DNA from: Paramacrobiotus metropolitanus
Taxonomy: Eukaryota; Tardigrada; Eutardigrada; Parachela; Macrobiotidae
Assembly (NCBI RefSeq): GCF_019649055.1
Contig: NW_026570334.1
Coordinates: 310,001-374,000, forward strand
Direction of reading: 5' to 3'
Length of the DNA stretch: 64,000 bases
Shown: one piece after another, positions 12,420 through 21,540 of the stretch
Layout of the letters: the number at the start of each line of letters is the position of its first letter
Numbering within the stretch: the first letter of the stretch is position 1
Made by a program: the position numbers and the translations under genes
The notes under the pieces: model-generated
Databases searched by the model: none
Told to the model about the DNA's origin: nothing
Seen by the model: only the letters and a program-made list of their open reading frames with translations

Positions 12420-13361
12420 ATGGCTATCGCCAACCCTTTTCCCGTAAACGATTCCATTTCCAACACATCCTTCATTCAAGAAAATGCAGCATTGTCCACC
12501 GTCAACCCTGTGCCAGTATCAGCATGGATGGTCCGTATAATCACTGTCACATTACTGGCCATGAGCGTCGTGCTGATTATGCTGTTGCACATACGGAAAC
12601 TGCGGACACCATTCAATACGTATATTGTGGCATTATCCTGTAGCAACATCCTGTACGCAGTCATTGATAGTCCGCTTAAGTTGATAAATTTGCCGTCAGT
12701 GCACTGGTCACTGGGAGCATCGGCGTGTACGGTAAATAATTACTGTACGCACGTAATCGCTGCAGTTTCCATACACATCCATTTGCTTATTAGCTTGAAT
12801 GGCAGCTGGGTGTTGTTTTGGCCGGTTTCCTATAAACATCGCCACGCTATTTCCGTGTCGGCGCTATGCTGCGGAGGAACGGTTATTTATGTGCACATTA
12901 TGTTGTTGCCTTGGATAATTCTGGACGCGGTATATTATCGCATTCCCTTAGAGAGCGGCTGCTGGTTGAGCGGTGAGCGACAGTTTGTGTGGTCGCAGTT
13001 GACCAGCATCATAGTGCTCATTATACCAAAGTTATATATGCCCGCGTGTTATCCGATTCTGCTATGGAAGATAGTAAAAAGGCGACGCTAAACGTGGGTG
13101 TTGCAAGCGGCACCAGAGATTTGTCCAGCGTCTCCGAATAGCCGCTCAAAAGAGAATACGGTGCCCTTTGTAGTGCTGACCTTATTGACGAGGGGTGTGG
13201 TCGTCTGCTGGATGCATTCGATGGTGTTTTATGCGTTAAATGGTTTAATTTCGCCGAACAAGGTGCCAGTGTTTCGCGAGAAACAAGCTAATTTGTATTC
13301 GCTGCAAGCGCTCTTGGATCCGATATTATTCTGCCTTAGCCTTAGAGATTTGCCCTTCTAA
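12420..13361 (+). pseudogene. Rhodopsin-like seven-helix receptor C with one in-frame stop
   Basis: A single frame runs from ATG 12420 to TAG 13359-13361 and is interrupted only by TAA at 13089-13091. That stop falls in the third intracellular loop just after the KIVKRRR motif. Upstream are TM1-TM5 (KLRTPFNTYIVAL, SCSNILY, SLNGSWVLFWP, HIMLLPWIILDAVYYRIP). Downstream in the same frame are TM6 (VVVCWMHSMVFY) and TM7 (YSLQALLDPILFCLSL). The proline of CW.P in TM6 is replaced (CWMH) and the TM1 asparagine is Met, so the copy shows other signs of relaxed constraint. A later GTG could not start a functional receptor. Pseudogene is likely; stop readthrough is a remote alternative. Confidence 0.8.
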
Positions 13362-14296
13362 ATTTGTTTGTTGGGGAGAAAGCGTGAAAGTTTGAGAAGC
13401 ATTTCTGTTGTTCTGTATCCACTATAAAAAGGCTTGGAAACCGAACGATTAGAAAATGTTATCATCATTATTTTTATGACTGCTGCCAGACTGATCCTCT
13501 AGCAAATGTTTGACAGGGTTTGCGTAAGACCGCGCATCGTTTTAAATGGTTTTTTACTGTTATGCGGTAGAGTTTGCATTTTGTCGGGTTGCACGCCGAA
13601 ATGCCCTTTCGAGTGTTGCGTTTTGCTTTTCCGGGAAGCCTTTAAAAATTTATTCCCAATGAGAGGTTGCATTGTGCATGTTCTACAAAGTATGAGCGGG
13701 TAAGCGGCGTGGGAGTAATAATCTCCTGAAGTGCTATTTGTTGCAAGAGCAAACCGTCGTAGTGCAGATTGTACTGACGCGGTCGATACATATCTGTAGT
13801 TTTGATTCTCTTCTTAACTGTGAAGTCAGAACGTAATACTTAATTAATCCAGTAAATCTACAGTAAAACAATACAGTAAAATACTTTCATCGCTATACCT
13901 TAATTTTTGGAAACCTTTTCTTTAATTTACAGTTCGCTAGATCGTAGCAAATGGAATTCTATAAGTACCTACAGTTCGTTGTATTTGCAGTTGCTGAATA
14001 ACAGGAAAACTGGGGAACACGCTGCACTCATTTATTTAGAAATTAAACGATTTGCAGATGGAAGCACAAAAGACACTTTCGTTTTCAAGTACAGTATTTA
14101 TTTACAGATATGTACTGACCATGGTCACATAATTTATCGGTAGATTATCAATTGTAAACGTTTGTTTCAGAGATGTTAATCCAGGAACTGAACACAAAAT
14201 GACATTCAATTTTTCAGATCGGCACATTATCTTATGCTTGGATGATTTAAAACCATGTCGATGGCGCATGAACTCACTGGTCGGCCATTTGAAGTC
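13362..14296. other. Gene-free stretch; left end of duplicated block A
   Basis: From about 13900 onward the sequence aligns with 27120 onward (for example GTTAATCCAGGAACTGAACAC near 14170 against GTTAATCCAGGAATTTAACAC near 27340). No coding exon is apparent; it is the 3' flank of the secreted peptide gene on the minus strand. Confidence 0.55.
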
Positions 14297-15520
14297 TCAA
14301 GCTTTGAGCTTTTTTACTACTTTTTTTGGTCTAGCATGGAATTTAGCTTTTTGTCGTTTCTCTCTTTGGTGAAGCGGTGTGGGAAGAAATTCGTCTTTCG
14401 CGGTCATGCGGTGGTTTTTCTCCGGTGTGGCAGGATCCGTTTTGGGTTCTAAACAAGATATTTTTCGTACAGACATATTAAATCAGCAGAATAACTACAG
14501 TACATGAAAGCACCTAACCGCTGCATGCCGTTGATATCAACGGCAACAGGCCAGAAATTTTTTTAAATCCAGTTAATGTAGCAAGAAATTGATTCATGAT
14601 GGCGGCTTAGTATGGTGCAACGATACTTACTGGATTGCAAGGTTTCCAAATACGTCAGACCTTCTTCCGCTGATGAACGATAGTCGTTTAAGAGGAGTCT
14701 AGCGTCCTGGCAAAGCACAGAGGAATTATTTAGTGTTGGGTAGTAAAAGTCCTTGCCAATATACTTATTTTTACTATCTGCTTTGGAAAGTTTACTTATT
14801 TTTACTTACTATTCAAAATTTTTCGGGACTTTTACTTACTTTTACTTTTTATTTCAATTTTCGCAGGGACATTTACTTACTAAATTAAAGTAAATTTACT
14901 AAATAAATGTAATTTAGCATTGACAGTTTCGAATTTCGCTAGTTTCAGAGCGCAACAGACTACTGAAAATAATGCAGATAAATTTCTTATGCATTAATCG
15001 AGCTATACAGGTGCATACTGAAAAGTAAATACTGCTGCTTTTGAGGACGGCAGGCTGGCAGCCGACTACTGCGCACACCCACTTTACCTGCGAGTGGCGG
15101 CGGCTGACACGCCAATTTTCCGTAACGTTGATAAAACGAATTAGTAAATAATTTAGTAATTGATTTTTATTTATTCAACACTGAACCTTAATATTTACTT
15201 ACTTTTTACTATTCCGGCAGCACATTTACTTACTTTTACTAACTTTGTTTCCAAAACCTTACTATTTACTAGACTTTTAATATTAGGCGGACTTTTACTA
15301 AGTAAAAGGCCGTTATTTAATTTTATTTAGTAGCACAACACTAGAATTATTCACTTGAATTTTAAGAATTATCCAAATCAGCATTAATCATAAGCTGTGG
15401 TTCTCGTATCTGTGTTTCAGGCAGTTTTAATGTTTATGTGCCTGCATGCAGTTTGTGTAATAAACGTACCGCAAACACCAAAATGGTAGCCAGTAGCAGT
15501 GAGGTCACGAAGACGTTCAT
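14297..15520 (-). CDS. Small secreted basic peptide, three exons (copy 1)
   Basis: Exon 1 (15470-15520) encodes a signal peptide, MNVFVTSLLLATILVFA, and ends at a GTACGT donor in phase 0. Exon 2 (14631-14706) follows CTTTGCCAG and encodes 25 residues (LLLNDYRSSAEEGLTYLETL inside); it ends in phase 1 at GTAAGT. Exon 3 (14297-14448) follows TTGTTTAG and supplies the two bases that complete the codon. It ends at a TGA (14297-14299) after a Lys/Arg-rich tail containing LHQREKRQ and KKVVKKLK. The product is 92 residues with no cysteine in the mature part. Exons, splice sites and frame are also visible in copy 2. The dibasic KR could be a processing site, so a peptide precursor is possible; an antimicrobial or matrix peptide is an alternative. 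Intron 1 carries a hAT-type insertion. Confidence 0.7.
14731..15343. mobile_element. Non-autonomous hAT-type element with 8 bp target duplication
   Basis: The ends are TAGTGTTGGG (14731) and CAACACTA (15343), inverted relative to each other. They are flanked by a perfect 8 bp duplication, GAATTATT, at 14723-14730 and 15344-15351. Subterminal TTTACTT/AGTAAAAG repeats are dense at both ends. No transposase frame is present. It sits in intron 1 of the peptide gene, starting 24 bases from the 3' splice site, and is absent from the other block. Confidence 0.9.
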
Positions 15521-15595
15521 AATGCCGGATGTGGGATATAAAAAAACGTTGAAGACCAGAAATCAAGTGATCAGGAAGGTAATTGTTTTGGAAGT

Positions 15596-15840
15596 GTAGT
15601 TTAGCCAACGGTACCGAACGGTTTTATAGGGATGGCTGCGAAACTGTGCCTGAAGTTTTCTGCCGATCTGAGCTCTCCAAACCGTGGCGGAAATAATGCT
15701 GACTTTAGGAGACATTCATGGAATTTGCTCACTGGTTTGCCAGAAATCGAAGCCTGGAAACTGCAAGTGTTTTCCGAACATCGGATGGTCCGGCTCCAGC
15801 ACCTTGCGTATCCACTTGAAAACTGCATCGACAGCTAACG
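15596..15840 (-). promoter_or_regulatory. Conserved promoter region of peptide gene copy 1
   Basis: Reading leftwards, CCTATAAAAC (TATA at 15623-15628) lies about 100 bases before the ATG at 15520. The 215 bases upstream of it are almost unchanged in copy 2 (28257-28480), with about 60 identical bases in a row around 15735-15800. Short open frames cross this segment on both strands (for example VLEPDHPMFGKHLQFPGF on minus). One of them stops in copy 2, so regulatory conservation is favoured over an exon, but an upstream exon cannot be ruled out. Confidence 0.5.
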
Positions 15841-16059
15841 AGAACTCAACCAGGTGGAATATACAGTAGACTTCAATATGAAATAAATGCGTACCATACC
15901 TATACATTACACCGTGCCGCAGTCTTTTCTTCTTCGTGCTTTTAATTTTGTTATTAAATTATTTGGGTTCATTATTCATTGTTAATATGCGAGCGAAACG
16001 AAGCGAACGTTATGTCTCGGAAAACCCGACTTTTGTCCATTACGCATTAATCGATTTTA

Positions 16060-16330
16060 CAAAAAACATGTGGAAATTATTTTAGAAAAACCAAAATATT
16101 TGAATAAACATTTTAAGTTTTTAACATAGTTTCTTTTAATTAAACTCAGTTTAATATAATAATACAATAACTTTTAGATTTAAGCTATATTGCTGAATTA
16201 CATAAAAAATGATAAATAGAAATAAAATTTGGGTAAAATTGTTAAAACATAATTATGATGAGTAAACAATTTTGGGTAACAAAAATTTTTAAATAATGAA
16301 ATGGCTTGAACGGAATTTTTATAATAAAAG
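16060..16330. other. Very AT-rich segment at the position matching the block B ND5 copy
   Basis: The flanks align with block B on both sides (16000-16050 to 28750-28800; 16430 on to 29835 on), and block B carries mitochondrial ND5 in between. This segment is equally AT-rich but I cannot align it to ND5. It could be a decayed mitochondrial insertion or unrelated. Confidence 0.25.
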
Positions 16331-16762
16331 TGCAGTGGAAAAAACCACTGTCCACGTGCTCATGCGTACACATAATTTATAAACGTCCGGGCGGAAACCA
16401 ATGCAAAATTTTACTGAATACACAGACCAGATGACAATATGAATAAAACACTCTATTAAAACGAATACTGGATATAAACAATAAATAGCAATGAGTTCCG
16501 GGTTTTAAATTTTTTAAGGAATGTAGAGACTGTAAGTAATTCGTCGTTACATGTCTCTACAGGCAACATTTAAAGACAGAAAACTAATTGCTTGACAAAT
16601 TTTTAGACTTTACACTACACGCTGTTAAAAGACAAAAAATGAATCGTCCTACCAAAGAAAGCAAAGAATAAGAAAGCTTTGTCTCTATTTTATAGAATGT
16701 CTATCGAAGCCTTCTATTTCGTGAGATTTCCATCACCCATCCACAGTTAAAAAAAAACTTCC

Positions 16763-17006
16763 TATAACGCGGGGCCGTATGGGCGCCACGCGTATCCTCG
16801 ACAGCGAACAGCGGTGAACCCGGATGAGGCTTTATTGCCGAATCTAATGCGCACCGTGGCGCAGCAACACCAGACTCAAGAGGAAGGATCCTGCAGCCAG
16901 TGCAACTGTGCTGCAGATCCGTCAAAACAGCGCAGCAATGTGCGGGGTGGAAATCCCCAGAAACAGCGAATAGCTACTCAGGAGGGCGGGGCGTCCCGCC
17001 CTTACA
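16763..17006 (-). repeat. 3' LTR of the short LTR element
   Basis: 244 bp, identical to 17789-18032 except for the terminal base. A purine tract (AAAAGGGG on minus) lies directly upstream. Confidence 0.85.
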
Positions 17007-17788
17007 CCCCTTTTGCAGGCATCGCTACGTCCTCGGAGCGAAATCTCCCAGGATTCGGAGGATCCGCACCCCACGCCGGTTCGGCTCGGGTTCCGGGTCG
17101 GTTCGGTCCGGTCGGCTCGAATCCGGTTCGGCTCAGGTTGGGTTCCGGGTCAGGTCGGCTCCGGTTCGGTCCGAGTCAACCGTCTGGGTCAACGCACTGT
17201 CGCGCCAGATCCAGGGTCCAACCCGGAAACGGGTAAATTCCGTGGTTTCTTCAGCACGGGAAAGGTCACGTTCTGGGGAAATTTGGGCAGGGGTTTGGGG
17301 TCTATGTGGCCCGTGACCCCTGCAAAAAAACAAAGCACGCAAATCCGCAGTGAAATCCACTGCTCCGTCCGGGGGGAGGTCGCCGTCCCAGGAAGTTCGG
17401 GCAGTGTTTTGGTGGGGGAATTCTTCGGCGTGGTGCTGGTGGTCGATCCGTGCCGTTGGGATCGGAGTTGGTGCTGCTGTTGGCGGTGTATCCGTTCTGG
17501 TTTCCCGCTGGTCCGGGTCGCGTTCGCCGTCGGCATCGCAGGAGGCAGTTCTCGCTCCACGGCATCGCAGGAGGCGTTTCTCGCTCCGCGGCATCTCCGT
17601 CCAGTTTGGGAGGCATCCGTCGCGGGGAGGCGTCCATCTCCGTCAGTTGGGAGAGGATCCATCACGTTCCGCGTGGGGGGGGTGGGAATGTAGCTCCACA
17701 CCCCGGAGTTAAATGGGGTTCATAACTCAGAGGTGCTGCGGGCGCGACGAGCGCGCGCAGCTGGAAACGATAGCCAGATCTGCTACCA

Positions 17789-18032
17789 TATAACGCGGGG
17801 CCGTATGGGCGCCACGCGTATCCTCGACAGCGAACAGCGGTGAACCCGGATGAGGCTTTATTGCCGAATCTAATGCGCACCGTGGCGCAGCAACACCAGA
17901 CTCAAGAGGAAGGATCCTGCAGCCAGTGCAACTGTGCTGCAGATCCGTCAAAACAGCGCAGCAATGTGCGGGGTGGAAATCCCCAGAAACAGCGAATAGC
18001 TACTCAGGAGGGCGGGGCGTCCCGCCCTTACG
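17789..18032 (-). repeat. 5' LTR of the short LTR element
   Basis: 244 bp; the minus-strand start is CG instead of the TG seen in the other LTR, a single change. The primer-binding site abuts its inner end. Confidence 0.85.
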
Positions 18033-19100
18033 TTCCGAATTTTTTAAAAGATTTTTCGCTGTACTACGTAAGGCATACTGTAAAGAGAATTTTTATCAAA
18101 TTATTAGAGACCTTAAGTCGGCACATAATATTGTAAACGAGGCCAATAACGGAAAATAATATTGTAAACGAAACTGAAAATAGTCTCCGTTTGTTTTGTT
18201 GAAAATAGTCTCTGTTTTATAGAATGTCTTTCGATTTTCATCCAGTTTTGTTTACAATATTATTTTCCGTTATTGGTCTCGTTTACAATATTATGTGCCG
18301 AATTAAGGTCTCTAATAATTTGATAAAAATTCTCTTTACAGTATGCTTTACGTACAGCAAAAAATCTTTTAAGTGTTTTTTTTTAACTGTAGATAGGTGA
18401 TGGAAATCTCACCAATTTTCGAATGTACAAGCAGTGCAAGTATAAAGCCGGCCGATGAATTTTCTGCGTAATGGTACAGGGAGAATAATGATTGGTTCCT
18501 GCTGAATTTTGTGTAAGTTAGCAATTTGCATAAAAATATTTCAACCGCCTTGTAAAATTATTGTCACGGAGACCGTAAACTGTGTACTCGTATTTACCAG
18601 ACAAATGATTACATGCCGCTGAGCTCCCTAACAATATGCAAAAAAATCGGTACCATTGGATAATTTTGATTTATTCACCGTTGATTTTTTCACAGTGATT
18701 CTCCCGATGCCCGAACAAATTTTCTATATTTCACAAGCATGACAGTTTTGATGTTAGTAGAAAGCAGCAAATATACCTGCGTGGCTTTTTACCGGCAAAA
18801 AATGTTCATTGTCATAAGTGCTTCGAAATCCACTCCAGACAGTGGTGGTAAAATGCAGCGTTAAGCACAACAGATATCTTGTCGGCTGTCACGGCCTTGC
18901 CACGATGCCAATATACAGAGCATGGCGCGCTTCTACAAAGGTTGATAATAAAGTGCTGTTAGAAGGCGAAGCCGGCCAAAAGCTACCATGCTTATTCGAC
19001 ATAAATAACGAATTTTGTTTAACAATTCGCCGGAATGTATTTGGAGTGGTTGTTCGAGGAAAATAACTGCCTCATTCGCAAAATTCTGGGTCCAGAGGAC

Positions 19101-19108
19101 TATATAAT
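19101..19108 (+). promoter_or_regulatory. TATA box of barrel gene 1
   Basis: TATATAAT, 108 bases before the ATG at 19209. The same TATATAAT, in a nearly identical context (GGTCCAGAGGAC before, GATCAACGC after), precedes the block B gene at about 31270. Confidence 0.6.
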
Positions 19109-19208
19109 GATCAACGCTTCGCGTTTAAAATCATATCAGAACCGACATTACAAATTACTACCTCCCTCGACTTGATACTTTCCCAACTTTTTCCAATTTT
19201 TCTGTAAA

Positions 19209-19580
19209 ATGGTCGCTCGTTTTCTTTTTGGTCTTGTTTTCGTGGGCATGTGCGCTGTGGCCTTGAGTTTCCAGGGCAAAGCGACGTTCTACACTCCGGC
19301 GATGGGAGCCTGCGGAAAGGTCAACCACGAAGACGAGATGGTGGTGGCCGTCAGCAAGGCGCAGTACGGAGTGCACAGCAACCCCAACAACGCGCCCGTC
19401 TGCAGCAAGTGCGCCCTGGTCAAGGCGGTGGAATCCGGTGAACAGGTCAAGGTCAAGGTGGTCGATCAGTGCAATGGATGTGCCAGCGGCGCCATCGATC
19501 TGTCCCCGGCCGCCTTCGAGAAACTGGCTGACAAGGACCTCGGCCACATCGAGGTCACCTGGAACTACGTTAAGTGCTAA
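19209..19580 (+). CDS. Secreted double-psi beta-barrel (expansin/EG45-like) protein 1
   Basis: A single exon of 123 residues. Residues 1-20 are a signal peptide (FLFGLVFVGMCAVALS). The mature part is one RlpA-like double-psi beta-barrel domain: GKATFYTPAMGACGK at its start, VCSKCALVK, VKVVDQCNGC, then AIDLSPAAFEKLA. The Asp of DLS matches the catalytic-acid position in EG45 endoglucanases and expansins. Six mature cysteines can form three disulfides. There is no cellulose-binding second domain, so it resembles the short barwin/papain-inhibitor-like secreted proteins common in fungi. It differs from the block B copy at 4 residues. The coding part is visibly more GC-rich than its flanks. A role in loosening or binding plant, fungal or bacterial wall material is inferred, not shown. 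Confidence 0.9.
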   Translation: MVARFLFGLVFVGMCAVALSFQGKATFYTPAMGACGKVNHEDEMVVAVSKAQYGVHSNPNNAPVCSKCALVKAVESGEQVKVKVVDQCNGCASGAIDLSPAAFEKLADKDLGHIEVTWNYVKC

Positions 19581-21154
19581 ATAAACTGTTCGCAGTTCTG
19601 CGCTTACCTTAACTGATACTTTCCGGCCTGAATGATGCTCGGTTCTGCTCTACTTTGCATAGTTTTAGCTTTCTTTAATTATTTGCTTGAGTTGTTAGTT
19701 TCTTAGATTCTTCGGATTTATTGGCAGTACTGGGCTGTCTTGGCGTTAGCGTTATATGAATGGTGTTACCATGAAAATTCCATCTTAGGATCACAGTTCA
19801 GAATCTGGTAGTACTTCACTGGGCACTAACGGATAGGAAACAGATCCACTTCAAGTCCAAACAAATGACACATTCCACTTCATATAGCAAACAAGAAGAT
19901 CAATTTCTGAGAATTCACAGTATCAAAGGCTCTCAGATGGTGCAGAAAAAGTTGGGCCTCGTCCCCTTTCTGTAGCGTATCTCGTTACGATACAGCACCA
20001 TACCTAGCTTCGCTACAGTACAAAAACGGGACACTATTTGGTACGCCTTACACTGTTAGATCGCACCACAGTTATAAATGTTGACCAATCTTCGGATCTT
20101 ACTAACGTTTTTTTCGCCGGTCCCGTTGCCGTTGTTACTTCCTGATAGTGAGAAAGCAAGCGCAAGATGCGCCAACATGCCATATATTTCGAAGCGATTG
20201 ATCTAAATCGCACTAATGTCCTGAAAATATGCGTGCCATTTTGAAAACTTGAGTCGTTATATTTGTAAATGCACATTCCTCATTGTGACGTGGGCTTCTT
20301 AAACCGGTGAAGAATCCAAAGGACATTTGCACATGCTAAACATTCAGTTACTATACCACACCAGACCGAGGTTTTATGGGATAAGCTTAAGTAACCAATT
20401 TCGATATGCGATGTTACCAGAGACTTTATTTTGTTTCGCAAGATTTGTTTTGCGCAAACAGAATCTCAGCTGATGATGTTTTTTAATATTTCCTACGTTA
20501 ACAGATTAACGCATAGTGCGCAAAGCAAACGCCTCCTTATCTGTCCGAATTCAACGCTGGTGGTTTACACACTCGATATGGTCCTGTTCCACACTGTCTG
20601 TCGATTTATTATTTAATTTGTTTTACCGCGAACCGATCACTGCCGAATTTCCATTTCTTCGTACATGACTTCAGTACATCGTAATCGATCATTGTCTGGG
20701 AAACGACTGGCAGGTTACAATGTTGGGTAAATCAGTTTTTTTAAGGAAAACATTTTTAAACGTTCGCAACAATGATTATTTCGTCGTAACTTAACTTATT
20801 CTTGTACTGTTGTACATATGGTGAAAACCGGCACTTTATGTTTTGCTCGGTTTGTTTTTTCTCCGCCAACACAGAATCTCAGCTACTGCTGTCGATGAAA
20901 CTTTCTTTTAGGGTGAAAAGCCAATACAAAACTCGGTGAAAAGCATTTTCAAAAAGACAATTGCAGCACCGGAGCAATGATTAGACAGAAAAGGAACGCC
21001 ATGAACAGCGCCAATAAGCTTCCTGACTTTACAATATTTTTGTGCGTTTCCATAAAGACCACACTGGTCTATAGCAAAAGCATATAAATGGGCTTTGAAA
21101 GTATAATATAATTAGTGGATATGCTGCTGACCCAGACCATTATGTCCGCTCCGT
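19581..21154. other. Gene-free stretch
   Basis: Up to about 20740 this aligns with block B (31750-32640). From 20740 to 21150 the sequence is specific to block A and leads into the third barrel gene. No exon is recognised. Confidence 0.5.
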
Positions 21155-21526
21155 CTAACATTTGACGTAATCCCAGGTGACCTGAATACGGCCCTTGTCC
21201 ACCGACGCCAGTTTCTTGAACGCCGCCGGCGAAAGTTCCACGGAGCCGCTGTTGCATCCCGGACAGCTGTCCACCACGTTGACCTTGACGCTCTTGGTTG
21301 TCCCGTCGGCTTTGACCAGAGCGCACTTCCCACACACCGGCGCCTTGTTGGGGTTAGCGTGCTTGCCGTATTCCACGTGGCTGACGGCCACGATTAGGTC
21401 GCTTTCCTTGTTGGTCTTCCCGCAGGCGGCTAATCCCGGAGCGTAGAAAGTAGCATCACCTTTGAAGGCGTTGATGGCGCCGTACATCGCGAACAGGACA
21501 AGAATCACACAGCTCATGGACGCCAT
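21155..21526 (-). CDS. Secreted double-psi beta-barrel protein 3 (divergent paralogue)
   Basis: A single exon of 123 residues with a signal peptide (SCVILVLFAMYGAINA) and one RlpA-like barrel: GDATFYAPGLAACGK, VCGKCALVKA, NVVDSCPGCNSGSV, ELSPAAFKKLA, ending TWDYVKC. The six mature cysteines align with paralogues 1 and 2, but the DLS aspartate is replaced by Glu (ELS). That may alter or remove any hydrolytic activity. It is clearly older than the 1/2 split. On the minus strand a TATAAA (about 21600) lies 75 bases upstream, inside the tail of the gag open frame; the gag stop is only 14 bases from this ATG. It has no counterpart in block B. Confidence 0.88.
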   Translation of the reverse strand: MASMSCVILVLFAMYGAINAFKGDATFYAPGLAACGKTNKESDLIVAVSHVEYGKHANPNKAPVCGKCALVKADGTTKSVKVNVVDSCPGCNSGSVELSPAAFKKLASVDKGRIQVTWDYVKC

Positions 21527-21540
21527 TTATTGTACCGTGG

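Larger units (their letters stand above)
16763..18032 (-). mobile_element. Short non-autonomous LTR retrotransposon (TRIM-like)
   Basis: Two 244 bp direct repeats (16763-17006 and 17789-18032) differ only in the last base. The flanks carry a 4 bp target duplication (TTCC at 16759-16762 and 18033-18036). Read on the minus strand, the LTR begins TGTAAGGGCGGG and contains AATAAA. TGGTAGCAGAT (17788 leftwards), a primer site matching initiator Met tRNA, follows the 5' LTR, and AAAAGGGG precedes the 3' LTR. The 780 bp interior is GC-rich with overlapping open frames on both strands (up to 226 codons) but no gag, protease or polymerase motif. Near-identity of the LTRs means a recent insertion. Confidence 0.85.
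16721..18412. mobile_element. Foldback element with arms of about 190 bp, split by an LTR element
   Basis: GTGAGATTTCCATCACC at 16721 is the reverse complement of GGTGATGGAAATCTCAC ending at 18412. The inner arm (about 18037-18175: GTAAAGAGAATTTTTATCAA, CATAATATTGTAAACGAGGC) pairs with 18237-18375. The left arm is interrupted at 16763 by the LTR element and resumes at 18033. The central loop repeats GTCTCTGTTTTATAGAATGT, which also occurs at 16681 just outside the left end. No coding capacity. Confidence 0.75.

Noticed and set aside
15684-15869. Plus-strand frame conserved in both blocks (also 28316-28534)
   Set aside because: Overlaps the likely promoter of the minus-strand peptide gene, where conservation is at the DNA level in all frames; no splice or start context supports it.
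17013-17712. Long open frames (up to 226 codons) on both strands
   Set aside because: They overlap in several frames inside the GC-rich, internally repetitive interior of a non-autonomous LTR element; stop codons are simply rare there and no domain motif is present.
18818-19066. 82-codon frame upstream of barrel gene 1
   Set aside because: The matching region of block B does not keep the frame; it is conserved upstream DNA, not an exon.
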